Shown here: positions 44,519 through 54,300 of the stretch, piece by piece | Layout of the letters: every line of letters begins with the position of its first letter | Position numbering within the stretch: the stretch's first letter is position 1 | Assembly: GCA_002376725.1 (NCBI GenBank) | Contig: DFOM01000016.1 | Span: 1 to 64,000 of the forward strand | Direction: 5' to 3' | Origin: Cloacimonetes bacterium UBA3541 | Lineage (GTDB): Bacteria; Cloacimonadota; Cloacimonadia; Cloacimonadales; Cloacimonadaceae | DNA length: 64,000 nucleotides | Notes under the pieces: model-generated | What the model saw: the letters and a program-made list of their open reading frames with translations, nothing else | Told to the model about the DNA's origin: nothing | The model's database searches: none | Translations under genes and position numbers: made by a program

Positions 44519-45109
44519 TCAGTAATTTTCACAAAGGACTTCAAAATATGCTTGTGGGTGCTGACAACAGGGGCAAGTTTCTGGAGCTTCAGTTCCTTCA
44601 TAAATGTAACCACAGTTATTACATTTCCAGTAGACCTTTTCGCCTCTCTTGAACACCATCTGATTTTTAACATTCTCGTATAATTTACGATAGCGTTTCT
44701 CATGCTGTTGTTCCACTTTTATCACCTGTCGCCAGGTGTTGGCTATATCAGTATAACCTTCTTCTTCTGCTATATCAGCAAACATTGGATAGAGCTCGCT
44801 CCATTCTTCTTTTTCTCCATTTGCTGCATAGAGAAGATTTTTGAGAGTGCTATCAGGAGACCAACCTATAGGATACGAAGCCATAATGTTTCTGGCTTCT
44901 CCTTCAAGTCCATTGGCTATCAAATGTTTGATAAAGAGTTTGGCATGTTCTTTCTCATTATCTGCAGTTTCATTGAAGATATTTCTAATCTGTATAAATC
45001 CTTCCTTTTCAGCAACACGAGCTGCATATTGATAACGTAACCGAGCTTGAGCTTCTCCAGCAAATGATTTCAGTAGATTATCAGCAGTACGACTATCTTT
45101 AAATGACAT
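44519..45109 (-). CDS. Rubrerythrin
   Basis: 196 residues: an N-terminal diiron ferritin-like domain (about 1-150) followed by a C-terminal rubredoxin-like iron centre with CNNCGYIYEG and CPCCQHPQAYFEV. Diiron ligands are seen in FAGEAQARLRYQ, ADNEKEHAKLF, IAEEEGY and KVEQQHEKRY. It reduces hydrogen peroxide to water in anaerobes. Ten bases separate it from rubredoxin and 28 from desulfoferrodoxin, so the three probably form one oxidative-defence transcript. Confidence 0.95.
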   Translation of the reverse strand: MSFKDSRTADNLLKSFAGEAQARLRYQYAARVAEKEGFIQIRNIFNETADNEKEHAKLFIKHLIANGLEGEARNIMASYPIGWSPDSTLKNLLYAANGEKEEWSELYPMFADIAEEEGYTDIANTWRQVIKVEQQHEKRYRKLYENVKNQMVFKRGEKVYWKCNNCGYIYEGTEAPETCPCCQHPQAYFEVLCENY

Positions 45110-45137
45110 TTTTTCCTCCTTCTGTTTTATCTAAATT

Positions 45138-45515
45138 TTATGCTTTCCATAATCCGTGGATATTACAGTATTCTCTAACCTCAATAACTTTTTCTGGCTT
45201 TACACAGAAAGTAGCTTCAGGAGCTTCTCCTGGTTGTAGTTCACGGCGTAAGACCTTCTTTGCAGTAAGAACTTCAATCATAGTTATATAATGTTTTTCT
45301 TCCATAGGATGAGGTACTGATCCAACAGTTACTTTTACTTTATCTCCAAGATCAAGCAAGACCGGTACATGTTTTTCTGTGGCAGCATCTACTGTGTTGC
45401 CTACAAGTAGTTCCATTGGTTTACCACAGCATACCAATTCTCCTCCTCCAACGAAAGTGACTTCTACCACATTGCCACAAATTGGGCAATGATAAAGCTG
45501 ACGCAATTCAATCAT
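45138..45515 (-). CDS. dfx: Desulfoferrodoxin (superoxide reductase)
   Basis: 125 residues from the ATG at 45515, chosen because TAAGGAGTT (complement at 45521-45529) precedes it; the frame stays open to 45599. The N-terminal desulforedoxin iron site is CPICGNVVEV...LVCCGKPM. The catalytic centre II is built from EKHVP, HPMEEKHYI and CNIHGLW. It reduces superoxide to peroxide without making oxygen, and rubrerythrin next door removes the peroxide. First gene of the run, with TTGACA at 45570-45575 and TACAAT at 45549-45554 (15-bp spacer) as a possible promoter. Confidence 0.95.
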   Translation of the reverse strand: MIELRQLYHCPICGNVVEVTFVGGGELVCCGKPMELLVGNTVDAATEKHVPVLLDLGDKVKVTVGSVPHPMEEKHYITMIEVLTAKKVLRRELQPGEAPEATFCVKPEKVIEVREYCNIHGLWKA

Positions 45516-45824
45516 TTTATAACTCCTTATCAATTTATTTATTTTCTTATTGTATTCTTTAGCTTTTTTTGTCAATCCAATTTTTACTTTATGTAACACA
45601 TTTTATTTTATTATAATCCTTAGTTTACAGAACTCATTTTTCAGGACATACTAAAAAAATCTCTGGTTATTATTATATTAATTCTATCTTATAAAAAAGA
45701 AACACTTTTTTAAAAGAATTTTGGGCTAAATTATAAAAACAGTGTTAAAAATTATTTTCCTTGCCAAAAAAACTATTATTCTTTTATTAGGTTAAGATAT
45801 ACTAATTGTAATGAGGATTCTAAA
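45516..45824. promoter_or_regulatory. Divergent promoter region between dfx and a lipoprotein gene
   Basis: About 310 bases, very AT-rich, no coding frame. It must serve both genes. For dfx the TTGACA (45570-45575) and TACAAT (45549-45554, minus strand) are candidates. For the lipoprotein no convincing pair is seen, but GAGG at 45813-45816 is its ribosome site. Confidence 0.35.
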
Positions 45825-46658
45825 TTGAAGAAAAAAATGTTACCTTTCTTAATCATAATGCTATTCCTATTAGCTGGTTGTGTGGAATATAATGAAGAAA
45901 TGTGGCTAAATCCTGATGGTTCAGGAAAAGTCTCATTGCGTTTAGTGCATCGTTCCAACTATGCTAACACCCAGGAGATAATGAGGAAAGCAGATTTGCC
46001 GGGAATTCATCTGATTAGTTCCCAGGTGCAGAAAAATGGACCTTTTATGATCTATAGGATAACTTTCAAATTTGACAATATAGAATCCTTCAATAGTGTA
46101 AGTGAAGAACCTACTCCGGTAGATTTTTTGGGACAGGTATCAATAAATAAAAATGCCGAAGGGCATATTTTATACAAACGGAGGATTGCTTTAGGTGGAT
46201 ACCATATACCGGAATCAGATGTAGAAAATGATTCTATTGACATCAATTTAATAGCAGACCCCGATGATATTCTAGCAAATATTTATAAAAAACAACAAAA
46301 AGATTATCCTAAATGGACTTATACCCTTCATGCACCCTGGGAAATAATTTCTGCTAGCACTACTGCTGATAAGATAGACCATAAAAATAAAACTGTTACC
46401 TGGGAGTTTGATACGGAGCAAATGTGGAATAAATCAGAATTAATGGTAGTGGAAATGAAAAAAGGAATAAGCTGGATTGTTTGGGTTATAATTGCACTGG
46501 CAGTTCTGCTTTTGGGGTTCTTTATCTATTGGTTAGTTAAAATTAGACATCGTTCCCATCTACAGGAAGCCATTAATCATAATCAAGGACAAGAGAATCA
46601 GCAATCTCAGCCTACAATAAATCCTGATGAAAGTAGAGAAGAAAAGAACTTAGAATAG
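45825..46658 (+). CDS. Membrane lipoprotein of unknown function
   Basis: 277 residues. The start is TTG at 45825, with GAGG eight bases upstream; an ATG at 45837 lacks a site. A lipoprotein signal peptide ends in the lipobox LLAGC. About 200 extracytoplasmic residues follow, starting EYNEEMWLNPDGSGKVSLRL. A membrane helix at about 214-236 (ISWIVWVIIALAVLLLGFF) follows, then a hydrophilic Gln/Glu-rich tail. A lipid anchor at one end plus a membrane helix at the other is unusual. No family recognised with confidence. Convergent with the next gene, two bases between stops. Confidence 0.75.
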   Translation: MKKKMLPFLIIMLFLLAGCVEYNEEMWLNPDGSGKVSLRLVHRSNYANTQEIMRKADLPGIHLISSQVQKNGPFMIYRITFKFDNIESFNSVSEEPTPVDFLGQVSINKNAEGHILYKRRIALGGYHIPESDVENDSIDINLIADPDDILANIYKKQQKDYPKWTYTLHAPWEIISASTTADKIDHKNKTVTWEFDTEQMWNKSELMVVEMKKGISWIVWVIIALAVLLLGFFIYWLVKIRHRSHLQEAINHNQGQENQQSQPTINPDESREEKNLE

Positions 46659-46660
46659 AA

Positions 46661-47428
46661 CTATAGTAATGCTGGTATCCAGAGAATAAGCACATAAATC
46701 CAACTTAAAATTCCCAGGATTATGGTTCCATAATGACCGAAAGTATGAGTAGATAGTTTCTTATTTAAGTAATTATTAGTGGCGTTTATATGATTTTGTA
46801 CTGGTACGATACAGAAAATGGACAAAGTTAAGGCAGCAAAAGAAACTAAAGTACTAATCCAGAAAGGGATAAGGGTGAGGTAATTAATAATACCGCTGGC
46901 AAAAATAAATACAGTAAGCAGAGATAAAATCCAGATTATACCACTGAAAGTAAAGTCTCGCTCTTCTTTTTGCCTATTTAATTCACTATCATTGCCTATT
47001 TGCTGAAATATTCTAATTATAGCCAGGGGATTGATTAAATCCAGCCAAAAGGCTTTAGCTGTGCTATTTTTGCGGAAGTAATGCAAAAAACGCCAGTTCA
47101 TATATAACCAGTAGATTTCATACCAACCAAGTGTGACAATGCTCAAGGTTATTAATTTAGGCGTAGGAATATGAAAGAACAAAGGTATAGATTTATCGCT
47201 TGAGCCTGAAAGAGCAAGCTCTTCAGCCCAATCAGAAATCTGAATATCGGATTCATATAAAAAGCGCATCAATTCTGGTATATCTCGGATTTTAATCCAG
47301 TGTGGAGAACGGGTGTCCATTATTAGAGAATCAAGGCTTAGAATGTCCTTCAGAATTAGCGTTAATATCTGATTAGGACTTACAGGACCGAGAGTTTTTC
47401 CTTTGTCTGTATAAAAATAACGAGCCAT
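46661..47428 (-). CDS. GYF_2-like domain membrane protein
   Basis: 255 residues from the ATG at 47428. The N-terminus (ARYFYTDKGKTLGPVSPNQI...SLIMDTRSPHWIKIRDIPEL) resembles the GYF_2/DUF4339 module, which is found beside membrane regions in many bacteria. Four or so membrane segments follow. Function unknown. No Shine-Dalgarno is visible and the hairpin at 47438-47465 ends 10 bases upstream of the ATG, so it may be read poorly from the gap transcript. Confidence 0.65.
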   Translation of the reverse strand: MARYFYTDKGKTLGPVSPNQILTLILKDILSLDSLIMDTRSPHWIKIRDIPELMRFLYESDIQISDWAEELALSGSSDKSIPLFFHIPTPKLITLSIVTLGWYEIYWLYMNWRFLHYFRKNSTAKAFWLDLINPLAIIRIFQQIGNDSELNRQKEERDFTFSGIIWILSLLTVFIFASGIINYLTLIPFWISTLVSFAALTLSIFCIVPVQNHINATNNYLNKKLSTHTFGHYGTIILGILSWIYVLILWIPALL

Positions 47429-47437
47429 ATTCAATGG

Positions 47438-47465
47438 AAGGGCAGCAGAATATTCTACTGCCCTT
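47438..47465 (-). terminator. Near-perfect 28-base palindrome after gap
   Basis: AAGGGCAG (47438-47445) pairs with CTGCCCTT (47458-47465). The inner AGAAT/ATTCT also pairs, with one mismatch between them. It starts 10 bases after the gap stop. T-tract is poor, so terminator or attenuator function is inferred from position. Confidence 0.55.
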
Positions 47466-47475
47466 AACTATTACC

Positions 47476-48474
47476 TCAGAAACGAGATATATATTCCAGA
47501 AGATCAGCTACTCTGCAAGAATAACCCCATTCATTATCATACCAGCTAAATACTTTGATTAGTTTTCCTTTCGCAAAGGTAGAAGCGGCATCAAAGATGG
47601 AAGAACTGCTATTGCCTAATATATCAGTGGAGACGATAGGATCCTCAGAATACTGTAGATAACCCTTTAAATAGGTTTCCGAAGCTTCTCTCATTGCTGC
47701 ATTTATCTCTTCCTTTGCTACTTCTCTTTCCAGATTAGCACTGAGATCAACTAAAGAACCATCTGGCACAGGAACGCGAATAGCTATGCCATCAAGTTTT
47801 CCAGCTAGTTCAGGTATAACTAGTCCTATTGCTTTTGCTGCACCGGTAGAGGTCGGAATCATATTTAGAGAAGCAGCACGTGCACGGCGCAGATCTTTAT
47901 GAGCAAGGTCCAGAATACGTTGATCGTTAGTAAAAGCGTGCACAGTAGTCATCAAACCATTAACGATACCAAAGTTATCTTGCAGGACTTTAGCTACAGG
48001 AGCAAGGCAGTTTGTGGTGCAGGAAGCATTAGAAATTATCTTGTGTTCAGGCATTAAATCAGTGTGATTAACTCCCATAACAACGGTAGCATCAACCGTA
48101 TCTTTTGCTGGAGCAGTTAAAATTACTTTGGAAGCTCCTGCAGTTAAATGTTTAGCAGCACTTTCTCTGGTATTGAAAACACCTGTGGATTCTACCACAT
48201 ATTCTACTCTCAGATCAGTCCAGGGTAGATTTTGGGGATCTTTTTCAGCAAAGACCCTCACATTTTTACCATTTACGATAATACTATCATCGGTATGATT
48301 GATATCAGCTTCAAAAATCTTATGCACACTATCGTATTTTAAAAGATAGGCAAGTGTATTTGCATCAGTAAGATCATTTATTGCTACGATATCAAAATCA
48401 GGATGATATTTTACAATTGCGCGGAATACTAAACGTCCGATACGTCCGAATCCATTGATAGCTACTTTTTTCAT
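47476..48474 (-). CDS. gap: Glyceraldehyde-3-phosphate dehydrogenase, type I
   Basis: 332 residues, canonical length. NAD-binding INGFGRIGRLVFRAI, catalytic Cys in SNASCTTNCLAP, catalytic His in TVHAFTNDQ, and SWYDNEWGYS at the C-terminus are all intact. Glycolysis/gluconeogenesis. It follows fba by 14 bases, so the two glycolytic genes form an operon, ended by the palindrome downstream. A longer GAPDH-like paralogue is encoded at 60003. Confidence 0.97.
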   Translation of the reverse strand: MKKVAINGFGRIGRLVFRAIVKYHPDFDIVAINDLTDANTLAYLLKYDSVHKIFEADINHTDDSIIVNGKNVRVFAEKDPQNLPWTDLRVEYVVESTGVFNTRESAAKHLTAGASKVILTAPAKDTVDATVVMGVNHTDLMPEHKIISNASCTTNCLAPVAKVLQDNFGIVNGLMTTVHAFTNDQRILDLAHKDLRRARAASLNMIPTSTGAAKAIGLVIPELAGKLDGIAIRVPVPDGSLVDLSANLEREVAKEEINAAMREASETYLKGYLQYSEDPIVSTDILGNSSSSIFDAASTFAKGKLIKVFSWYDNEWGYSCRVADLLEYISRF

Positions 48475-48488
48475 ATTAAATCCTTTTA

Positions 48489-49463
48489 TTATAATAGAAT
48501 ACTATTATTTGCACTTCCTGACATCAGGCAGAAACTCTGGACCGTATTTTGCATCCTCTGTTCAGCCTTAATAATCCATTTGCGTGGATCAAATCTATTT
48601 TTATCTGGCATATAGACATCGGGAGAGAGATCGGGAGGACAGACTATAGCATCTTTTTCCTTTTCCCAATAGGCTTGAACTGCTGCTGCAATATCCATCT
48701 GATAATGAGTGTCCTTATTAAGTTTTACTACTCCATTAGCTATAGCTGTTTGTTGCTGTTCATCAGTTAAACCGGAAGCACCATGTAAAACCAGACCTCT
48801 TTCAACTCCATTAGCAATAAGCAAGTCATCTATTTCCTTAATCAAATCCAGACGCAGAACTAGATTTTCACCTTTAGTCACGCCATGATTGGTACCAATG
48901 GAAGCGGCAAAGAGGTCAACATTGGTCTTTTTAACAAATTCCAGAGCTTCCTCGGGTTTTGTGTAAAGTTCTATATCAGAGACTATCTCATCTTCCGAAC
49001 CTTTAATGTAGCCAATCTCTCCTTCAACTATGATTCCATAACGATGAGCAATATCTACTACTTCTTTAGTAATTCTGATATTTTCTTCCAAACTCTCTTT
49101 AGAGGCATCTATCATAACCGAACTGACCAGATTGTTTTCAATACAATAGACGATAAAGTCAAAATAGTTTGGGGTAGCGTGATCTATGTGCAATCCTACT
49201 CCAGAATGCGGAAATTGTTCGGTAAAAACTTTTGCCATAGCAGAGATAAAACGTGCTCCAGCACGGATATCCTGGGTTTCTCCAGCGGCATATTTACAGG
49301 CTCCAGAGCTCATTTGTAAAAGTCCATCCGATTTAACCGCATTATAGCCCTGAACTATTGCTCGCACCTGCATATCAAATACAACATTGGAAGCAATAAT
49401 GCCAAAACGCTGTTTCTTTGCTTTGAGAAAAACCTCTTTCATTTGTTGTCCTGTTAAAAACAT
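48489..49463 (-). CDS. fba: Class II fructose-bisphosphate aldolase family protein
   Basis: 324 residues of the Zn-dependent class II aldolase barrel. The zinc His is in LHIDHATP (commonly LHLDHG), and EGEIGYIKGSED, IGTNHGV, LHGASGL are the remaining metal and phosphate-binding motifs. The chain has a somewhat long C-terminal extension ending NNSILL. The variant motifs leave open a related ketose-bisphosphate substrate, but pairing with gap supports fructose bisphosphate. GAGGAGG-like ribosome site before the ATG; TTGACA at 49525-49530. Confidence 0.85.
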   Translation of the reverse strand: MFLTGQQMKEVFLKAKKQRFGIIASNVVFDMQVRAIVQGYNAVKSDGLLQMSSGACKYAAGETQDIRAGARFISAMAKVFTEQFPHSGVGLHIDHATPNYFDFIVYCIENNLVSSVMIDASKESLEENIRITKEVVDIAHRYGIIVEGEIGYIKGSEDEIVSDIELYTKPEEALEFVKKTNVDLFAASIGTNHGVTKGENLVLRLDLIKEIDDLLIANGVERGLVLHGASGLTDEQQQTAIANGVVKLNKDTHYQMDIAAAVQAYWEKEKDAIVCPPDLSPDVYMPDKNRFDPRKWIIKAEQRMQNTVQSFCLMSGSANNSILL

Positions 49464-49526
49464 TTCAACCTCCTCTTTAATTATATTTTTTCATTTAACC
49501 TTAATTTTTACATTTAATAGAGAATG

Positions 49527-50957
49527 TCAAGTTAAATCCATATCAGGATTTTCTTCTATCTGTACCTGATAATCTTTCTCATCTGCCAATTCTAAAATCA
49601 CTGTACTTTCCTTAATAGGAAGCTCTTCTACGCTTTTAAGCTTCTTTTGGATTTGACGACTGCGATGGCTAGCATCTTCAATGGTATTGGATGCCTCTTG
49701 CAACTTTTTCTGGGTCTTATCCAATAAATTTCCAAATTTAGCAAAATCAGTTTTTATAGCGCCTAATATCTTCCAAACTTCGCTTGAGCGTTGCTGAATG
49801 GCTAAAGTGCGAAATCCTAATTGCAGACTATTTAAGATAGCAGAAATGGTTGTAGGACCAACTGCTACTATATGATATTTCTGCAATTCTTCAAAGAGTT
49901 TGGGATCATGCAAAACCTCAGCATATAAACCTTCTATAGGAAGAAAGAGCAAGGCAAAATCTGTGGTCAAAGGCGGAGTAATATATTTGTTCTGGATATC
50001 TCTAGCACATTTCAATATTCTATCTCTAAGGGCTGCTCTGGCAGTTTCTACAGCGGCTAAATCACCTTTATCCCAAGCATCTACCAAAGTATTGTAATCG
50101 GAAAGAGGGAATTTAGCATCTATGGGTAGATATACCTTCTCATTAGTATCTTCTCTGCCAGGTAAACAAATGGCAAATTCCACTACCTCATTTGTATTTT
50201 TATCCGGTTTCCAGTTCTTTACATACTGACCCGGACTTAATATCTGTTCTAAAATAGCTTCTAGTTGATATTCTCCTTGCATTCCTCTGATTTTGACATT
50301 GGAGAGCACTTTTTTCAAGTCTCCAACTCCATTAGCTAGATTCTGCATTTCCCCTAAACCTTTGTAGACTTGTTCCAATCTATCACTAACCTGTTGGAAA
50401 GATGCACTTAAGCGTTTTTCCAGTGTATCCTGCAACTTCTCATCAACAGTTTTCCGCATTTCTTCCAATTTGTTCTCATTGCTGGTACGAATCTGTTCCA
50501 TTTTCCCTTCCATTGTCGTTTTTAGGGATTCAAATTGAGTCTGTTGAGTGCCAACCAGTTCTTGAAGTCTGCGAGATAAGGATTCGGATAGTTCTCGCAA
50601 AGAGTTGCTTAATTCATTCCGGTTTTTAGCTGCATCTTCATTTATTTGCTGATTCAGTTTTGTTAGAAAAGATGATATTTCTTCCCGATTACTTCTATTT
50701 TCTTTGTTAATAGCTTCATTTTGCTGATGTAATAAAGCAATTAATTCTTTTCGTGTATCTGATTCCAAAGATAATAAATCAGTTCGCAAACGCTGTATAT
50801 CATCTCTCAGATTATGTTCAAAAGATTCTATAAGTAAAGATTGGTGATTAAAGGAATCTTTTAATTTTTCCAGTCCTTGATTTTTTCGCAATAAGATAAT
50901 AATCCCTACAATACTTAAGATTGCTATCAGAATACATAAAAACACAATGATATTCAT
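49527..50957 (-). CDS. rmuC: RmuC-family DNA recombination-limiting protein
   Basis: 476 residues. One N-terminal membrane helix (about 2-22), a long coiled coil (about 25-215) and the RmuC nuclease-like domain with VGDLKKVLSNVKIRGMQGEYQLEAIL, LPIDAKFPLSDY, FLPIEGLYAEVL and LAIQQRS. RmuC limits inversion between short repeats in E. coli; catalytic activity is not proven. Single gene, with a TTGACG/17 bp/TATGGT promoter candidate. Confidence 0.92.
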   Translation of the reverse strand: MNIIVFLCILIAILSIVGIIILLRKNQGLEKLKDSFNHQSLLIESFEHNLRDDIQRLRTDLLSLESDTRKELIALLHQQNEAINKENRSNREEISSFLTKLNQQINEDAAKNRNELSNSLRELSESLSRRLQELVGTQQTQFESLKTTMEGKMEQIRTSNENKLEEMRKTVDEKLQDTLEKRLSASFQQVSDRLEQVYKGLGEMQNLANGVGDLKKVLSNVKIRGMQGEYQLEAILEQILSPGQYVKNWKPDKNTNEVVEFAICLPGREDTNEKVYLPIDAKFPLSDYNTLVDAWDKGDLAAVETARAALRDRILKCARDIQNKYITPPLTTDFALLFLPIEGLYAEVLHDPKLFEELQKYHIVAVGPTTISAILNSLQLGFRTLAIQQRSSEVWKILGAIKTDFAKFGNLLDKTQKKLQEASNTIEDASHRSRQIQKKLKSVEELPIKESTVILELADEKDYQVQIEENPDMDLT

Positions 50958-51022
50958 TGATTATGCTCCTTTATCAAAAAAACTTTAAATGTCTTTTTCC
51001 AGAAAGATATTATTAAATAAAT

Positions 51023-51051
51023 ACCATAATATTATTCAATTCATTCGTCAA
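51023..51051 (-). promoter_or_regulatory. Candidate rmuC promoter
   Basis: On the minus strand TTGACG (51051-51046) is followed after 17 bases by TATGGT (51028-51023). An alternative TATTAT begins after a 14-base spacer. The -35 resembles the TTGACA seen before other minus-strand operons in the window. Prediction only. Confidence 0.35.
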
Positions 51052-51202
51052 GCATAAATTGAGCGAGTAAATGGCTATCATTTTTAAACTATCATTGCGA
51101 TTATTTCAAGCCAACTATTTAAAGAAAGTAATCAATAAGTAGAGAAGAAAATGATATAACTCTATAGATTTAAAATTATTATCCCGCACTTTTGTCTCTT
51201 GT

Positions 51203-51259
51203 CTCCTACTTAACTCTCTCTTAACACTTTAGGCAAGAAAGAGTCAAGAGAGAGTAAGG
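51203..51259. repeat. 57-bp imperfect palindromic repeat, copy 2
   Basis: Ungapped match to 9723-9779: two mismatches in the arms, eight in the central ten bases. The minus-strand RNA forms about 20 base pairs with one bulge, one mismatch and a loop of about seven bases. Lies 44 bases past the C25-like stop, where a transcript-ending or mRNA-stabilising hairpin would be expected. Confidence 0.75.
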
Positions 51260-51303
51260 GGCTCTAAGCGGATACACTAAGCTGGAATATTTGACTTATA
51301 ATA

Positions 51304-54300
51304 TTAATTACGGATAGCAATTACCTTATAAAAGACTTTTGATAGATTACGAGTATCTAAAAAGTTGGTCCCACTTACAGTTTGTAAGAGGATATAAGTT
51401 CCGTAAGGATCTTCAGCAGTCCAGATTTGATAAGAAGTTGCATAAGGCACAGTTTGCCAAGAGAGGTTGATTCCCTCAGAGCTAGATGAGATATTGACAA
51501 TTGGAGGAAGAAGGGTATATACAATTCCAGTGCCGGACACATTGATGTTAATTAAGCTTTCATCGGGGTCATTACTAGAGATGGCTACTTCACCATTATA
51601 AGCTTCTGCAGCAGTGGGAGTAAATATAAGATTAAAAACAGAAGTAACTCCAGGATAAATATTAAAGTCAATAGTATTTCTTTCTAAATTATCAGTAGCG
51701 TTTAAGGAAGGATTCATTGGAACGATACTATCCGAAGGAGTAACAGAATAACCTTGCGAAGTAGTGATAGTTCCAATGAGGTTTGCATCGCCACTGTTTT
51801 GAATAGTAAAACTCTGAACAGCAGAAGTTCCTACTTCAATATTTCCAAACTCTATATAAAGTTGAGAAACAGTTATATCTGGTGCTTGAGAAATAGGTTC
51901 AAGGTATAATTTTATATTATATCTCCGGCTAACGACCATTCCTCCAGTAAAGATATTAGTCTGGTCTTCGGTATTACTCCAGACGAAGCGATAACCATTA
52001 TTCATAGGAGTATATTGGAGAGTTCCTGTGTTACTAGCTGTTTCCACCAGGCTAAAAGCGGTATCCACTAAAATATTATCTGTTCCATTCCATTCAAAGG
52101 GATTATTGAAGGTCATCATATCAAATCCACCTTCCTCAGGCATATAAGCGGGATTAGAATAAGTGGTTAAAAGACCTTCAGGGTTATGCCAGTTTGCAGC
52201 ATCATTAGCGCTAGTATGTTTCATTCGTACTACAAATTGAGGTAAAGGAAGAGCTGGAGTTGTAACCACATAAAATCCTAAGGCAGTTATTCTTAAAGGA
52301 CCAGTAATGCCTGCCTCATTCAATTCTGCAGCGGTATAGACAGATTGACCGTGAACACTGTTATTGCAAATATTTAAAGGACTGTTTTGTGCTCCAGTGG
52401 TAACCGAGGTTCCAGTTCCAATAATTATGGCTGAAATTATATTTGGAGTAGCAGTTACCGTGTTTGAAGGAGCTGATTCTCCGGCTGGATTGATATAAAT
52501 AGTTGTAACATAATAAGAATAAGTAACACCGTTAATTAAACCAATATCCTGATAGGTAGTTTCCGTAACATCTTGTATAGCAGTGCCATTGCGATATACC
52601 CTATAAGTGCTAATTAATCTGTCTTTAGTTCGTTCCAGAGAACTAATCCTTCCTTCTGCCGGATTCCAATTTAGAGTTACAGTAGAATTTCCCGATACAG
52701 CAGTAAGATTGGTAGGAGGATACATATTTGGTGTTACAGTAATCGTAGGAGTAGGAGAGGATTCTCCATTAGAATAAATAGCCACAAGATAATAAGAATA
52801 GGCAATTCCATTAGTGACCGAAAAATCAGTATAACTTAAAGCAGTAACAGTTTCCAAAACAGTAGAATTCCTATATATTTTATAGCCAGTAGGATTACCT
52901 GAAACAGGAGCAGTCCACGAAAGATGTACCGATTGATGACTTGGAATAGCAATGAAATTTTGAGGAGGTAAAAAAGTTTGTATTTGAGGAAAGATTTTAA
53001 GGCGAAGGTTAGGAAGATTGTTTGTTGAAGTTAAATTAGTAGGAGCCGAAGAATCGCTTCTATTTTGTCTTGCACGGCTTAAGCTAGTAGTAGTATAGGT
53101 CCACATTGGATAACTAGATATCCAGGCTTGATATCCTTTAACGATTAAGATGGCAAGATTGAAAATTCCATCATAGACAAACATAGTAGATAGGTTGACC
53201 TCCATCCAGCCAGAAGTAGAATTATTAGGGAAAGCACCATTGAAGACCTGAGTGTAACCACTCGTGCTATAAGTGCCAGAACTCAAAGAGGAAGCTGTGG
53301 TATTTTTCATATATATGGTTACCGGTTCAATAGGATTGGTATCAGAACCACTTGCTTTATAATAGGCAAGGGATTTAATAGTACAGGCAGAACCTATTTC
53401 ACTGGCTAAATAGATGGCTTCATGAGCAGAATAATTATAATATCTATCTAACGGATAGCTCTGAGTGCTAGTCCCGGTTCCTATGGTTACAACGATAGGT
53501 GCTCCCACTTCAACAGTTTCAGAATGTTGAGCAGTAGTAGTTCCAGCATTAGCAGTAAATATTAGGTTAATTAAGGTTCCACTACTAATGCTGGAAGCAG
53601 CACTAACAGTAAAAGACAAAGTTTCAAAAGCACCCGCAGCTAGAACGGGGAAAGTATCTGCTCCATTAATAATTGTTATTCCAGCATTATTACAGGTTAA
53701 AGTTGCAGTTCCAGGAGGGGTTGGAATCTGTCCTATATTGACGATATTGATGTTAACATTTACGGTTTCACCAGGATCGAATATTCCATTACTATTTCCA
53801 CCACTATCATTGACCGTCATATTATTAAAACCGAGTTCTGGTACAACAATTTCCAACTGGAAATTGTAAGTCCAGGTTGAAGTATCAGAAGTTATATTAA
53901 TAGTGAAATTAGCTTGATGATGTGCTGGACAATTAGGTGATACGAATAGAGTATAATTGGTTTGAGGATAAGCAGTTCCTTGAGCTGGAATAGTTCCATA
54001 GACAGCATTAGAGTTAATAATAGAAACATAAGTATCACTAGTATTAATCACAGCGGACACTCCAGTAGCATCAACCATACCACGATTTCCCAAGCGAATA
54101 GAGAGTTCGGCATTTTCTCCAGGTTCTAAATGATTATTAGCATTAGGATCAATCACCAATATTTGTTCCAAAACTACATATGGATAATCAGGTAAAATGG
54201 GACGAGTAGTGATAAACAGGGCTGAATTATGGGAAAGAGGTGCAGCAGCAGTTGGATAAGTGTTATTGAAAGTGTATTCCAACCCTCTAGTTTCAGTATG

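Larger units (their letters stand above)
50958..51303. other. Intergenic region between rmuC and the C25-like gene
   Basis: No coding frame is supported. It holds the rmuC leader and promoter candidate at its start, and the second palindromic repeat copy at 51203-51259, near the 3' end of the C25-like gene. Confidence 0.5.

Noticed and set aside
44368..44703. 111-residue reading of the rubredoxin frame
   Set aside because: Its first 65 residues come from the rubrerythrin gene in another frame; the strong ribosome site at 44513-44520 fixes the start at 44508.
48885..49319. 144-codon plus-strand frame inside fba
   Set aside because: Antisense shadow of a clearly conserved aldolase gene.
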